Shown piece after piece: positions 8,023-16,910 of a stretch of DNA of 64,000 bases. Position numbers and translations under genes: made by a program. How positions within the stretch are numbered: position 1 is the first letter of the stretch; the number at the start of each line of letters is the position of its first letter. The notes below the pieces were generated by a model that was not told the DNA's origin, made no database searches, and saw nothing but the letters and a program-made list of their open reading frames with translations. Source of the DNA: Citreimonas salinaria (lineage in GTDB: Bacteria; Pseudomonadota; Alphaproteobacteria; Rhodobacterales; Rhodobacteraceae); NCBI RefSeq assembly GCF_900107235.1, contig NZ_FNPF01000012.1:56911-120910 (forward strand). Reading direction: 5' to 3'.

Positions 8023-8880
8023 CTAGATGAACGGTCGGCCGCCGGTTACGGGAATGGTTGCGCCGATGATGTAGCTCGACTCGTCGCTGGCCAGCATGAC
8101 GTAGGGCGGCGCCAGTTCCTTCGGTTGCGCGGCACGGCCGATCGGCGTGTTGCTTCCGAAACTCTTCACCTTCTCGGGCGGCATCGTTGACGGAATGAGG
8201 GGCGTCCAGACCGGCCCCGGCGCCACGCCGTTCACCCGGATGCCCCGCTCGGCCAGCATGGCGCCGAGCCCGGCGATGAAGTCGCGGATGGTGCCCTTGG
8301 TGGTGGCGTAGGGCAGCAGCGACGGGCTGGGCTGGTCCGCGTTGATCGAGTTGGTGCCGATGATCGAGCCGCCGGGCCCCATATGCGGCAGCGCCGCCTT
8401 CACCAGGTAAAAGAAGGGGTCGACGTTGTTGGCGAAGGTCTTGCGCCATTCCTCGTCGGTGATGTCCTCGAACTTCCCGAAGCTCGCCTGATAAGCGGCG
8501 TTGCTGACCAGCACGTCGACGCGTCCGAAGGCGGACACGGCCTCGTCGATCACCTTGCGGCAATGCGCGGGATCGCTGAGATCGCCGCGCACCAGTACGG
8601 CCTTGCGGCCCGCTTCCTCGACCAGCCGCGCGGTCTCGCGGGCATCCTCGTCCTCCTCGAGATAGGAGATCAGCACGTCGGCGCCCTCGCGGGCGAAGGC
8701 GATGGCGGCGGCGCGGCCGATGCCGCTGTCGGCGCCGGTGATGACGGTCTTCTTGTCCTTCAGCCGCTCGTGGCCGACATAGCTGTCCTCGCCGTGGTCG
8801 GGGCGCGGGTCCATCGCGTCGGTGGTGCCGGGCATCGGCTGCTGTTGTTCGGGCTGCGGCGGAGTGGGTTCGTCTGCCAT
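8023..8880 (-). CDS. Short-chain dehydrogenase, YghA/YhxC-type general stress SDR
   Basis: 285 residues. Residues 1-40 are a Pro/Gln-rich lead (MADEPTPPQPEQQQPMPG) typical of the long SDRs of the YghA/YhxC group. The Rossmann motif TGADSGIG is at 48-55, SNAA follows in the middle, then the Y-A-T-T-K-G catalytic Tyr/Lys, with GPVWTPL near the end. It is a predicted NAD(P)-dependent cytosolic oxidoreductase; the substrate is unknown. Homologues are stress-induced in other bacteria, and here an exact EcfG promoter consensus lies about 100 bases upstream. The start has GAAGGAGGACGCC, a strong ribosome site (GGAGG). Confidence 0.87.
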   Translation of the reverse strand: MADEPTPPQPEQQQPMPGTTDAMDPRPDHGEDSYVGHERLKDKKTVITGADSGIGRAAAIAFAREGADVLISYLEEDEDARETARLVEEAGRKAVLVRGDLSDPAHCRKVIDEAVSAFGRVDVLVSNAAYQASFGKFEDITDEEWRKTFANNVDPFFYLVKAALPHMGPGGSIIGTNSINADQPSPSLLPYATTKGTIRDFIAGLGAMLAERGIRVNGVAPGPVWTPLIPSTMPPEKVKSFGSNTPIGRAAQPKELAPPYVMLASDESSYIIGATIPVTGGRPFI

Positions 8881-8978
8881 GGCGTCCTCCTTGGTGGGAT
8901 GATTTCGGCGACGCGGCTTCCGGCACTGGCAGGACGTCCGGCCTGCCGCCGGCTTCGCGTCGGGTGTGTCGAAGGGCA

Positions 8979-9003
8979 AACGACCGGCGCGCGCCTCTGT
9001 TCC
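8979..9003 (-). promoter_or_regulatory. EcfG promoter, exact consensus, upstream of the SDR gene
   Basis: On the minus strand GGAAC (9003-8999), 16 bases, CGTT (8982-8979). The -10 lies about 100 bases before the SDR start codon. Confidence 0.65.
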
Positions 9004-9092
9004 GTGGCCGGCAACGGCCTGCCGGCCTACCGAGCGGTGGTCGACTCGTCGCGGCCGGCGGTCCCTCAGGCAGAAGCAGAAGATGACGCTCC

Positions 9093-9965
9093 TCAGCCGT
9101 TTGCGCTGATCCGGGCGACCGCGAGGGCGCGCAGCACGGGGTCCAGCCCCTGACATCCGCGCGGGCGCCAGCCGAGCGCTGCGATCCGGTCGGTGCGCAT
9201 CGCGTTGGGCACCGATGCGGCGGCCGGCGGCAGAGGCCGGCGCAGCCCCGCGATGCGGGCGTAGTGCGCCAGCAGGTCGCGGCGGTCGAGGAGGATGTCG
9301 GACAGACAGACCACCGCCGGCATCCGGCCGGGCGGCAGGGTCAGGAGAAGCGCGACCGCCGCCGCCAGGTCGTCGGCGTGCAGCTCGGTCCCCGCCCTCG
9401 GCGCGACGCGCGCGCCGGCATGGAAGGCGTCCAGCAGCCCGTCCCACTTGTGGGGCATCCCAGCGACCGGAGGGCCGTAGACACCGGTGGCGCGCAGGCT
9501 GGTTCCCTCGATCCCGGGAAGCGCGGCAAGCGCCTCTTCCGCGTCCAGCTTCACCTGGCCGTAAAGCGCGTCCGGCCTCGGCGGCAACGCCTCGTTCAGC
9601 GGCGTGCCCGGCGGCCACCCGCCATAGACGGCGCGCGAGGACAGGAACAGCACGCGCCGCACTCCCTGCGTTCGTGCCGCCTCGAAGAGGCGCAGCGTGC
9701 CCTCGCGGTTCAGCCGGACGAAGCGGTCGGGATCATCGCCCTCGCCGCCACGATAGCGGCCCGGCACGTGCGAGAAGGCCGCGTGCACCAGAGCGTCGAT
9801 GCCAGAGAGATCGGGCGGCGGGCCGTCGAGCGCGAAGGTGCGATGCGGCGCCGACAGCCGCGACGGATTGCGCCCCAGCGTCACCACGGCATGGCCACGG
9901 TCAAGAAGATGCGCCGCGATCCAGTGCCCGACCTGACCGGTCGCGCCGGTGATGCCGATCCTCAT
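9093..9965 (-). CDS. sqdC: NAD-dependent epimerase/reductase, SqdC-like
   Basis: 290 residues with an N-terminal Rossmann motif GITGATGQVG (residues 4-13) and the extended-SDR pair Y-G-Q-V-K about 150 residues in. By sequence alone it is just a NAD-dependent epimerase/dehydratase-like protein. The assignment to SqdC comes from position: it is the third gene of a sqdB-sqdD-sqdC operon, the order known from Rhodobacter sphaeroides. Its ATG overlaps the sqdD stop by four bases, so the two are translationally coupled. In Rhodobacter, loss of sqdC alters sulfolipid intermediates; its exact reaction is less certain than that of SqdB. Confidence 0.72.
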   Translation of the reverse strand: MRIGITGATGQVGHWIAAHLLDRGHAVVTLGRNPSRLSAPHRTFALDGPPPDLSGIDALVHAAFSHVPGRYRGGEGDDPDRFVRLNREGTLRLFEAARTQGVRRVLFLSSRAVYGGWPPGTPLNEALPPRPDALYGQVKLDAEEALAALPGIEGTSLRATGVYGPPVAGMPHKWDGLLDAFHAGARVAPRAGTELHADDLAAAVALLLTLPPGRMPAVVCLSDILLDRRDLLAHYARIAGLRRPLPPAAASVPNAMRTDRIAALGWRPRGCQGLDPVLRALAVARISANG

Positions 9966-10828
9966 CCCCCTGTCGCGGACAGGCCGACCGTATCGCCGGG
10001 CGCCGGCAGATCGGACAGGGCGGGCACCGGGCCGTCGCCTTCGAAGGCGTGCCAGAGAGCGATCAGCGGCGCCAGCGCGCGCGCCTTGGGATGTGGATCC
10101 TGCCAAGGCTTTTCGTACTGGAAATGAAGCACCCGGACCTGACCCCAACTCCACAATTCGGGCAGGTTCAGCCAGACATATTGCAGCAGGTTGTCGAAGA
10201 CCGGCAGCCCGTGCCAGTCGGGAAAGAAGTCCTGCAGGAAGGTCTGGTCGGTCCGCCGCCAGAACGCACCGGGCCGGTCGAGCCGCTCCAGCATCGCCGC
10301 GAAGGTTGCCTCGTCGGGGCGGGCCGTAAAGACGCCCGAGTTCAGGCGGTGGAAATCGGCGGGGCCTTCGTAGACGTTCGGCGCGGCCGAAAATTCTGGA
10401 TAGTCGAACAGCCGGTCGATCGGTCGCAGGACCAGCGTGTCGGCATCGAGAAACACGACCCGCCGGTAGTCGAGCCGCCACAGCCGGAGCTTGGCGAAGT
10501 TGTCGAGCGGCGTGTGGAAGGTCGGTTTGCCCCCCTTGGTGAACGGCGCTGCGCGGTGCAGCGCGTCGCGGGCATGAGCCTCGGCGAACGCCTGCGAGGT
10601 CGGCAGCAGGTCGACCTCGACCAGCCGCGCCCCGCGCGCGCGAAGTCGCGCAAGCGCCGCCTCGGGCACGGCCTGCGTGTGCAGCACCACGCGGTCGGCC
10701 TTCGTGCCGGTCAATGCCAGCGAGCGCAGCAGCGCAGCTGCCCCGCGCGCGAAATCGGCATTGGTGACCAGCGTGACGAAGGCGCGGTCGCTATCCGCCG
10801 GGCGCTCGGGGCGCAGGCCCTCGCTCAT
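9962..10828 (-). CDS. sqdD: Glycogenin-type glycosyltransferase of sulfolipid synthesis, SqdD-like
   Basis: 288 residues, GT8-like. Features are FVTLVTNADFARGAAALLRSL at the N-terminus, the metal/sugar-nucleotide D-x-D motif in VVFLDADTLVLRPID (near residue 130), and the FNSGVF-type segment LNSGVFTARPD. It probably transfers sulfoquinovose from UDP-sulfoquinovose to diacylglycerol, as proposed for Rhodobacter SqdD. It overlaps sqdB upstream (ATGA, 10825-10828) and sqdC downstream (ATGA, 9962-9965), so the three are one operon. No membrane segment is visible, so it is cytosolic or peripheral. Confidence 0.8.
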   Translation of the reverse strand: MSEGLRPERPADSDRAFVTLVTNADFARGAAALLRSLALTGTKADRVVLHTQAVPEAALARLRARGARLVEVDLLPTSQAFAEAHARDALHRAAPFTKGGKPTFHTPLDNFAKLRLWRLDYRRVVFLDADTLVLRPIDRLFDYPEFSAAPNVYEGPADFHRLNSGVFTARPDEATFAAMLERLDRPGAFWRRTDQTFLQDFFPDWHGLPVFDNLLQYVWLNLPELWSWGQVRVLHFQYEKPWQDPHPKARALAPLIALWHAFEGDGPVPALSDLPAPGDTVGLSATGG

Positions 10829-12042
10829 GACACTGATTTCAGCCGCTTGCCCTCCGGGTCACGCTCGACCGAGGCGGCGAGATCGCGGGTCCAGCCCGAC
10901 ACCGCCGGCACGCGCGACCGGTCGATGCGGTGCTTGTACTTGCGCGCGATCTCGACCACCTCCTCGAGCAGCCCGGCCTGCAGCGTCGTCGGCTCCAGCC
11001 CCAGCGACAGGAACTTGGCGTTCTCGACGATCAGGTCGTTCTCGGGCGCTTCCTTGCGCGGGTTCGGCAGGTACGCGACCTTTGCCCCGGTCAACCCGGC
11101 AATCATCTCGGCAAGGTCGCGCACCCGGTGCGTCTCGGTCATCTGGTTGAAGATCTCGACCCGGTCGCCGGCCGCGGGAGGGCTGGCCAGCGCCAGTTCG
11201 ATGCAGCGCACGCTGTCGCGGATGTGGATGAATGCCCGCGTCTGCCCGCCGGTGCCGTGCACGGTCAGCGGATAGCCGATCGCCGCCTGGATCAGGAAGC
11301 GGTTCAGCACCGTGCCGTAATCGCCGTCGTAGTCGAAGCGGTTGATCAGCTGGTCGTGCATCCGGGTCTGTTCGGTATGGGTACCCCAGACGATGCCCTG
11401 GTGCAGGTCGGTGATCCGCAGCCCGTCGTTCTGGGCGTAGAACTGGAACAGGATCTGATCGAGGCTCTTGGTCATGTGATAGATCGAGCCGGGCCGCGTC
11501 GGGTACAGGATCTCCTGCGCCTTCTTGCCGTCCGGCGTGTCGATCTCGACGTCCAGATAGCCTTCGGGGATCGGCGCGCCGACGCTGGAATACCCGTAGA
11601 CCCCCATCGTGCCCAGATGCACCACGTGCGCGTCGATTCCGGATTCCACCAGCGCGGCCAGCAGGTTGTGCGTCGCGCTGACGTTGTTGTCGACTGTGTA
11701 GACCTTGTGCCGGTCCGATTTCATCGAATAGGGCGCGGCGCGCTGCTCGGCGAAGTGGATCACCGCGTCGGGGCGGTGCTCGACCAGCCAGGCCTTCAGT
11801 CGCTCGAACTCCTTGGCGAGATCGAGCAGATGGAAATGCAGCCGGCGGCCGGTCAGTTCGTGCCAGATGCGGCAACGCTCCTGGATCGAGTCCATCGGCG
11901 TCAGCGACTGCACGCCGAGTTCCGTGTCGATCCACCGGCGCGAGAGATTGTCGAGGATGTGCACCTCGTGGCCCAGATCCGACAGGTGGAGCGTCGTCGG
12001 CCAGCCGACGAAGCCGTCACCCCCGAGAACCGCGATCTTCAT
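10825..12042 (-). CDS. sqdB: UDP-sulfoquinovose synthase SqdB
   Basis: 405 residues. It makes UDP-sulfoquinovose from UDP-glucose and sulfite, the committed step of sulfolipid (SQDG) synthesis. The match is close throughout: Rossmann start VLGGDGFVGWPT, the substrate-binding stretch SRRWIDTELGVQSLTP, HFAEQRAAPYSMKSDRHK, the catalytic T-M-G-V-Y-G-Y and Y-H-M-T-K-S pair, and LHQGIVWGTHTEQT. Length equals the SqdB/SQD1 norm of about 400. It is first in the sqdBDC operon. Sulfolipid replaces phospholipid under phosphate limitation in related bacteria, but I see no clear Pho box in the 140 bases upstream. Confidence 0.94.
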   Translation of the reverse strand: MKIAVLGGDGFVGWPTTLHLSDLGHEVHILDNLSRRWIDTELGVQSLTPMDSIQERCRIWHELTGRRLHFHLLDLAKEFERLKAWLVEHRPDAVIHFAEQRAAPYSMKSDRHKVYTVDNNVSATHNLLAALVESGIDAHVVHLGTMGVYGYSSVGAPIPEGYLDVEIDTPDGKKAQEILYPTRPGSIYHMTKSLDQILFQFYAQNDGLRITDLHQGIVWGTHTEQTRMHDQLINRFDYDGDYGTVLNRFLIQAAIGYPLTVHGTGGQTRAFIHIRDSVRCIELALASPPAAGDRVEIFNQMTETHRVRDLAEMIAGLTGAKVAYLPNPRKEAPENDLIVENAKFLSLGLEPTTLQAGLLEEVVEIARKYKHRIDRSRVPAVSGWTRDLAASVERDPEGKRLKSVS

Positions 12043-12182
12043 GGCGTCATCCCCTCGTTCGCTGCGATTACAATCCGCGCGAGTCTAGCAGCAACACGTC
12101 CGCCTAGACCAGATCCCGGCCCCGCAATCCGCGTGAAAGAATTGCGACGCAGCCGCGGCGTGCTCGCGTTCCGACGCTGCCA

Positions 12183-13637
12183 TCACACCTCGGCCGGGGG
12201 CTCGGGCGGCGGCCGGCGCACGAAGAAGGCCGCGACGATCATCAGGGACGCGATCGCCGCGCCGCACAGGAAGCCGGCGCGAATTCCGGCGGCCGTTGCG
12301 GCGACCATGTCCGCACCGCGCGACAGTTCAGCCCCGACCCGAAGCGACATGACCGAAACGAACAGCGCGATGCCTGCGGCGCCCGAAACCTGCTGGATCG
12401 TGCCGAGGATCGCACTGCCATGCGAATAGAGGGTCATGGGCAGGGATCCGAGGCTGGACGTGAAGAGGGGCGTGAACAGAAGCGCCAGCCCGACGCTCAG
12501 CACCACGTGGCTGAACAGCACCGTCACGATGCGGCTGTCCTGTCCCAGCGAGGCCATCACCCACAGCGCGGCGCTGACGGTGATCGCGCCCGGGATCACC
12601 AGCTTGCGCGCGCCGCGCCGGTCGAACAGGTGCCCGACGCCGGGCGCGAGCAATCCCATGATCAGGCCACCGGGCAACAGCAGAAGCCCCGCCTGAAGCG
12701 GGTTCATCCCCAGCACGTTCTGCATGTAGATCGGCAGCAGGATGATCATGCCGAACAGCGACATCATCGCCAGGCCCATCATTACGACGGAGACGGTGAA
12801 GACCTGCACCCGGAACGTCCGCAGGTCCAGCAACGCGCAACCGCGCCGCGCCAGGGCGATTTGACGCCGGACGAACAGTGCCAGCACCACGCCCCCGACG
12901 GCGAGCGGGGCCCAGACCGGAACCGGGCCGCCCTCGCCGTGTCCCTCGCCTATGGTCGAGAGACCGTAGACTACGCCGCCGAAGCCGATCGCGGACATCA
13001 CCACCGACGCGAGGTCGAGCGGCACTTTCCGCGGGACCGTCACGTTGACCAGCCGCGCGTGGCCAAGGGCAAGCGCGCCCAGCCCGACCGGCAGGACGAG
13101 CCAGAACATCCAGCGCCAGCTCAGCAGGCTGAGGATGATGCCGGATATGGTCGGCCCGATGGCCGGCGCCACCGAGATCACGATCGAGATGTTTCCCATC
13201 GTCCTGCCGCGCGTCTCGGGCGGCACCAGCGTCATCACCGTCGTCATCAGAAGCGGCATCATGATCGCGGTGCCTATCGCCTGGACCACACGGCCGACGA
13301 CCAGAAGGCCCAGACCCGGCGCGATGGCGCAGATGAAGGTGCCGAGGCTGAAGAACGACATCGCGGACAGGAAGACGGTCCGCGTATGGTACCGCTGCAG
13401 CAGGAAGCCCGTGACCGGAATCACGACGGCCATGGTCAGCAGGAATGCAGTGGTCAGCCACTGGGCGGCATTGGCGGTCACGTCCAGCTCGTCCATCAGG
13501 CGCGGCAGCGCCACGCTCATGATGGTCTCGTTCAGGATGACCGTGAACGCCGACACCAGAAGCAGGTTGATGACCAGCCGGTCTCGCGCGGAATTGTCCG
13601 GAACCGTCTCGTCGGAAGGCGGGGTCTGGTTGTGCAT
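12183..13637 (-). CDS. DHA2-family MFS drug exporter
   Basis: 484 residues from the ATG at 13637 (AAGGACACGAC ahead of it); two longer in-frame starts (13655 ATG, 13679 TTG) exist. It has about 14 hydrophobic segments, as in the EmrB/QacA group. Signature pieces are LNETIMSVALPRLMDEL in helix 1 (motif D1), the GRVVQAIGTAIMMPL motif, and motif C in APAIGPTISG. It is a predicted proton-driven multidrug exporter in the inner membrane. There is no membrane-fusion partner next to it, unlike emrAB. Substrate unknown. Confidence 0.88.
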   Translation of the reverse strand: MHNQTPPSDETVPDNSARDRLVINLLLVSAFTVILNETIMSVALPRLMDELDVTANAAQWLTTAFLLTMAVVIPVTGFLLQRYHTRTVFLSAMSFFSLGTFICAIAPGLGLLVVGRVVQAIGTAIMMPLLMTTVMTLVPPETRGRTMGNISIVISVAPAIGPTISGIILSLLSWRWMFWLVLPVGLGALALGHARLVNVTVPRKVPLDLASVVMSAIGFGGVVYGLSTIGEGHGEGGPVPVWAPLAVGGVVLALFVRRQIALARRGCALLDLRTFRVQVFTVSVVMMGLAMMSLFGMIILLPIYMQNVLGMNPLQAGLLLLPGGLIMGLLAPGVGHLFDRRGARKLVIPGAITVSAALWVMASLGQDSRIVTVLFSHVVLSVGLALLFTPLFTSSLGSLPMTLYSHGSAILGTIQQVSGAAGIALFVSVMSLRVGAELSRGADMVAATAAGIRAGFLCGAAIASLMIVAAFFVRRPPPEPPAEV

Positions 13638-13928
13638 GTCGTGTCCTTGCACCATGTAAGACCGGCCCCTCGGGAACAAGTGTCCGACACCCGAGGGCCG
13701 TGGCGTAACGGATGCGCGGCAAGACGGAGTTCCGCGCGTCGTCGTTCTTGCACAGCTTCGGTCGGTTGGCGACCTGCGGCAGCAAGGGCAGCGCTAAAGG
13801 GCCGGAGCCCGGATCGGCGGCCCGCCCGGCACGACCGCCGGGAGGGCACGGCGCAGTGTTCGATGCACATGGACGTGCCGGCCTTCGCGGAGCCGAAAAT
13901 CCCGAGATGAAGGTACGACGAGCCCGAG

Positions 13929-14243
13929 ATGGTTGACCAGAAGACCCGACTGCACCGTCAGCTCGAAGCGATCGGCCGGAAGGTGCCCGCGACGCGCCGG
14001 GTCATCGACCCGCTGGTGCACGGACGCCTTCGCAGGATCCGTTTCCCGATTGCCTGTATCCTCATCTTCGGCAGTTTTCTGTCGATCCTGCCGGTCTTCG
14101 GCCTGTGGATGCTGCCTATCGGCCTGCTGCTGCTGGCCCTGGATGTTCCGCGCCTGCAGCCCTTCGTTGCGCGCAACCTGATACGCGCCCGCCGGCGCAC
14201 CGATGTCTGGCGGCGCCGGCACCGCAGGCCTCCAAGGCGCTGA
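13929..14243 (+). CDS. Small membrane protein of unknown function
   Basis: 104 residues from ATG 13929. A basic N-terminal third (RLHRQLEAIGRKVP) is followed by one strong hydrophobic hairpin (about 39-71, with a PVFGLWMLPIG turn) and a very Arg-rich tail ending RRRHRRPPRR. Proteins of this shape are common in Rhodobacterales, but I know no function. It lies in a 820-base interval between two divergent MFS genes. There is no good ribosome site beyond AGCCCGAG. The hydrophobic pattern and codon bias support it as a real gene. Confidence 0.6.
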   Translation: MVDQKTRLHRQLEAIGRKVPATRRVIDPLVHGRLRRIRFPIACILIFGSFLSILPVFGLWMLPIGLLLLALDVPRLQPFVARNLIRARRRTDVWRRRHRRPPRR

Positions 14244-14459
14244 CGAGGCGGTGTTCCTTGTCTGAATGTTCGACGCATGGGTCGGCGCGACAGCGTGCGC
14301 CCTTCGGCTTTCTTGATCCAGCCTCCGGGGACGCCTGCGCGGACCCCCGGAAGAGTTGACAAGGGCCTCGGCCACGGCGAGCAAGTTCGTGGTGACATCG
14401 GCCGCCTGATCGGCGAGGTGCGACCGGCCAAACATCGAGCCACGCGAATGGAGACAACA

Positions 14460-15617
14460 ATGCCCCGCATCGTCACGCCATGGCGCAGCGTCGCCGCCGC
14501 CTTCGCCCTGAACGGCGTGTTGCTGGGCTGCTGGGCCTCGCGCGTGCCGGCCATCGCCGCGGGTTTCGGGCTGGACGAAGGAGCGCTTGGGCTGCTGCTT
14601 CTGGTGATGGGCGTCGGGGCGCTGGTGTCCTTCCCGATCGCCGGCACGCTGGCCGACCGCTTCGGCGCGGTGCGGGTGACCCGCTGGATCGCGTCTATCT
14701 ACCTCGTGTCGATCGCCTTGGTCGGCCTTGCGCCGGTGGTGCCGGCACTGGGACTGGCGCTGTTCCTGTTCGGCATGTGCCACGGTGCGATGGACGTCGC
14801 GATGAACTCGTGGGCCGCCGAGGTGGAACGGCACATGGGGCGGTCCGTCATGTCCTCGTTCCACGCGATGTGGAGCTTGGGTGCCGGGCTTGGGGCCGCG
14901 GGAGGCTTCGCCGCCACGAGCCTGTCCCTGCCGGTCTCGCTGCATTTCGTGCTGGCCGCGGCGCTGACCGCGCTGCTGTTCGGTCCATTCCTGCGGATCG
15001 ACTGGACGTCGCGCATCGCGGCGGGTGGCGCGGGCGACCCCGTCTTCGCCTTCCCGCGCGGGGCGCTGGTCTTCGTCGGCCTGATCGCGCTGGGCGCGGG
15101 GCTTGGCGAAGGCGCCGCGGTGGATTGGAGCGCGGTCTTTCTTGCCGACGTGCTGGGAGCGGCCGAGACGCAAGCGACGCTGGGATACGCCGTCTTCTCG
15201 GTCACGATGGTCGCCATGCGGCTTTGCGTCGATCGGCTGATCACGCGGCACGGACCGCGGCGGGTGGCGCTGGTCAGCGGGCTGCTGGCGGCGTCGGGCT
15301 ACGTCCTTTGCGCAGTGTCGACCGCGCTGCCCTTGGCGCTTGCGAGTTTCGTGCTGATGGGCATGGGCTATGCGGCGGTGATCCCGCTGGCGTTCAGCCG
15401 CGCGGCCGCCGATCCCGACATTCCGGCGGGCCAGGCCATCGCCTCGGTCGCCACGCTGGGCTACGGCGCGATGCTGATGGGGCCGCCGGCGATCGGCTTC
15501 ATCGCCGATGTCAGTTCGCTGCGGGTGTCATTCGTGCTGGTCGGCCTCTTCGCGCTGCTGATCGCGGTGCTGTCGCCGGTGCTTGGGCGCGCTCGTCCGA
15601 CCTCGACCACGGCCTGA
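14460..15617 (+). CDS. MFS transporter, YbjJ/fucose-permease-like
   Basis: 385 residues with 12 predicted membrane helices. I chose the ATG at 14460 because GGAGAC lies six bases upstream; an ATG at 14448 is also possible. Features are LLGCWASRVPAIAAGFGLDEGALG in the first helix and loop, SFPIAGTLADRFGAVRVT (the MFS loop 2-3 motif), and HGAMDVAMNSWAAEVE, a stretch typical of the YbjJ-type group. Substrate unknown. It converges with the TRAP transporter genes, with a strong hairpin between them. Confidence 0.85.
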   Translation: MPRIVTPWRSVAAAFALNGVLLGCWASRVPAIAAGFGLDEGALGLLLLVMGVGALVSFPIAGTLADRFGAVRVTRWIASIYLVSIALVGLAPVVPALGLALFLFGMCHGAMDVAMNSWAAEVERHMGRSVMSSFHAMWSLGAGLGAAGGFAATSLSLPVSLHFVLAAALTALLFGPFLRIDWTSRIAAGGAGDPVFAFPRGALVFVGLIALGAGLGEGAAVDWSAVFLADVLGAAETQATLGYAVFSVTMVAMRLCVDRLITRHGPRRVALVSGLLAASGYVLCAVSTALPLALASFVLMGMGYAAVIPLAFSRAAADPDIPAGQAIASVATLGYGAMLMGPPAIGFIADVSSLRVSFVLVGLFALLIAVLSPVLGRARPTSTTA

Positions 15618-15694
15618 GGCGGGATCGCCCGACAATGCGGGCAGTCCAGGGGACCCATGCCCACCGGCCGGAGCGATGCGGTGGCGAAAAGGGA

Positions 15695-15722
15695 AATGCC
15701 CGCCATAGGCATGGCGGGCATT
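15695..15722. terminator. Bidirectional rho-independent terminator
   Basis: A perfect 12-base stem, AATGCCCGCCAT (15695-15706) with ATGGCGGGCATT (15711-15722), and the 4-base loop AGGC. On the minus strand a T-rich run follows (TTTCCCTTTT); on the plus strand TTCGTTTC. It lies between the MFS gene and dctP, which converge. Confidence 0.85.
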
Positions 15723-15746
15723 CGTTTCACGTGCAGGAATGTCGGC

Positions 15747-16832
15747 TCAGCCGGCGCATTCGCGCAGGGCTTCGACGTCCGGGCCGTTGGGCGTGCGCCC
15801 GAGGTTGTACGGCGCCGAGGCGTCGCGCCACTTGGCGTAGTCGTTGAGGTACTCGACCATGCTCAGGTAGACCTTCGCCGAGTTCGGGTTCTCGCATGCG
15901 GTCTCGACGATGACCTCATTGGCCATCTGCTGGATCTGCTCGAGCGTCTCGTCGTCGTAGCGGTTGATCTCGACCTCTTCCTGGAACTGCGCGTAGGCCT
16001 CGGTCGCGCGCTTTTCCGTGAAGGCCAGCGACCACAGCAGCGTGGCCTCGGCTGCGATCTCCAGCTTGCGCTGGGTCTCTTCGGACAGGGCGTCCCACGC
16101 CTGCTGGTTGATCATCACGCCGAAGACCGACGCCGACTGGTGCCAGCCCGGCGTCGCCCAGTAGTCGGTGACCTGCTGGAAGCCGGCCGACCAATCGACG
16201 TTCGGGGTCGAGAACTCTGCCCCGTCGATCACGCCGCGCTCCAGCGCCTGGTAGATCTCGCCACCGGCCATCGAGACCTGATTGCCGCCGAGACGCTCCA
16301 GCAGCCGGCCCTGTTCTAGACCCGACAGGCGCAGGCGCTTGCCTTCCAGATCGTCGAGGTTGCGGATCGGCTCCGAGGTGCGGAAGCCGGATTCGTTGTT
16401 GGTCACGCCATAGGGTAGGTAGACCATGCCGAACTGGCCGTAGATCTCGTCATAGAGTTCGGCCCCACCCCATTGTTGGATCCAGTTGACGTAGTCGACG
16501 GCGTTGAACAGCGCCGGCGTCGTCGCCAGCGGCGAGAACGCCGAGTCGCGACCCGCCCAGTAGCCCGGCCAGTCTGCGCCGGCCTGTATCGTCCCCGATT
16601 CCACAGCGCCGAAGACCTCGCCGGCGGGGACAAGCGCGCCGCCTTCGTAGAATTCGATCTGCAGGTCGTCACCGGTCAGCGCGTTGGCCAGCTCGACGAA
16701 GTGGCGGTCCGTCTCGATCAGCTCGAGCGAGGACGGCCACGTGGACGTCATGGTCCAGCTTTCCTGGGCCAGGGCGGGCATGGCGGTCGCGGCCGCCAGG
16801 GCCGTGCCCAGTGCAAGTGCCTTGGTCGTCAT
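15747..16832 (-). CDS. dctP: TRAP transporter substrate-binding protein, DctP family
   Basis: 361 residues, signal peptide 1-22 (AMPALA-Q). This is the periplasmic receptor of a tripartite TRAP transporter. The DctP-fold landmarks are WPSSLELIETDRHFVELANAL at the N-terminus, the LRLSGLEQGRLLERLGG segment that carries the carboxylate-binding Arg, and QALERGVIDGAEFSTP. Length and motifs are close to the alpha-keto acid (TakP-like) subgroup, so an organic acid ligand is likely. It is last in a dctQ-dctM-dctP order, 78 bases after dctM, with a small GC hairpin (CCGGCC-GGCCGG) in the gap. Confidence 0.88.
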   Translation of the reverse strand: MTTKALALGTALAAATAMPALAQESWTMTSTWPSSLELIETDRHFVELANALTGDDLQIEFYEGGALVPAGEVFGAVESGTIQAGADWPGYWAGRDSAFSPLATTPALFNAVDYVNWIQQWGGAELYDEIYGQFGMVYLPYGVTNNESGFRTSEPIRNLDDLEGKRLRLSGLEQGRLLERLGGNQVSMAGGEIYQALERGVIDGAEFSTPNVDWSAGFQQVTDYWATPGWHQSASVFGVMINQQAWDALSEETQRKLEIAAEATLLWSLAFTEKRATEAYAQFQEEVEINRYDDETLEQIQQMANEVIVETACENPNSAKVYLSMVEYLNDYAKWRDASAPYNLGRTPNGPDVEALRECAG

Positions 16833-16910
16833 TGTCAGTCTCCTCCTTGAAGAACAGTCTTGAGTCGTACTGATGCCCCGGCCTGTTCGGCCGGAACACC
16901 GAAGGCTGCC

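Noticed and set aside
13707..13733. AACG-N18-GTTCC upstream of the DHA2 exporter, like an EcfG promoter on the minus strand
   Set aside because: Spacing of 18 is longer than the 16-17 bases the sigma factor accepts.
15747..16832. DctP as a lactate or mandelate receptor
   Set aside because: Ligand cannot be read from the motifs; only an organic acid is likely.
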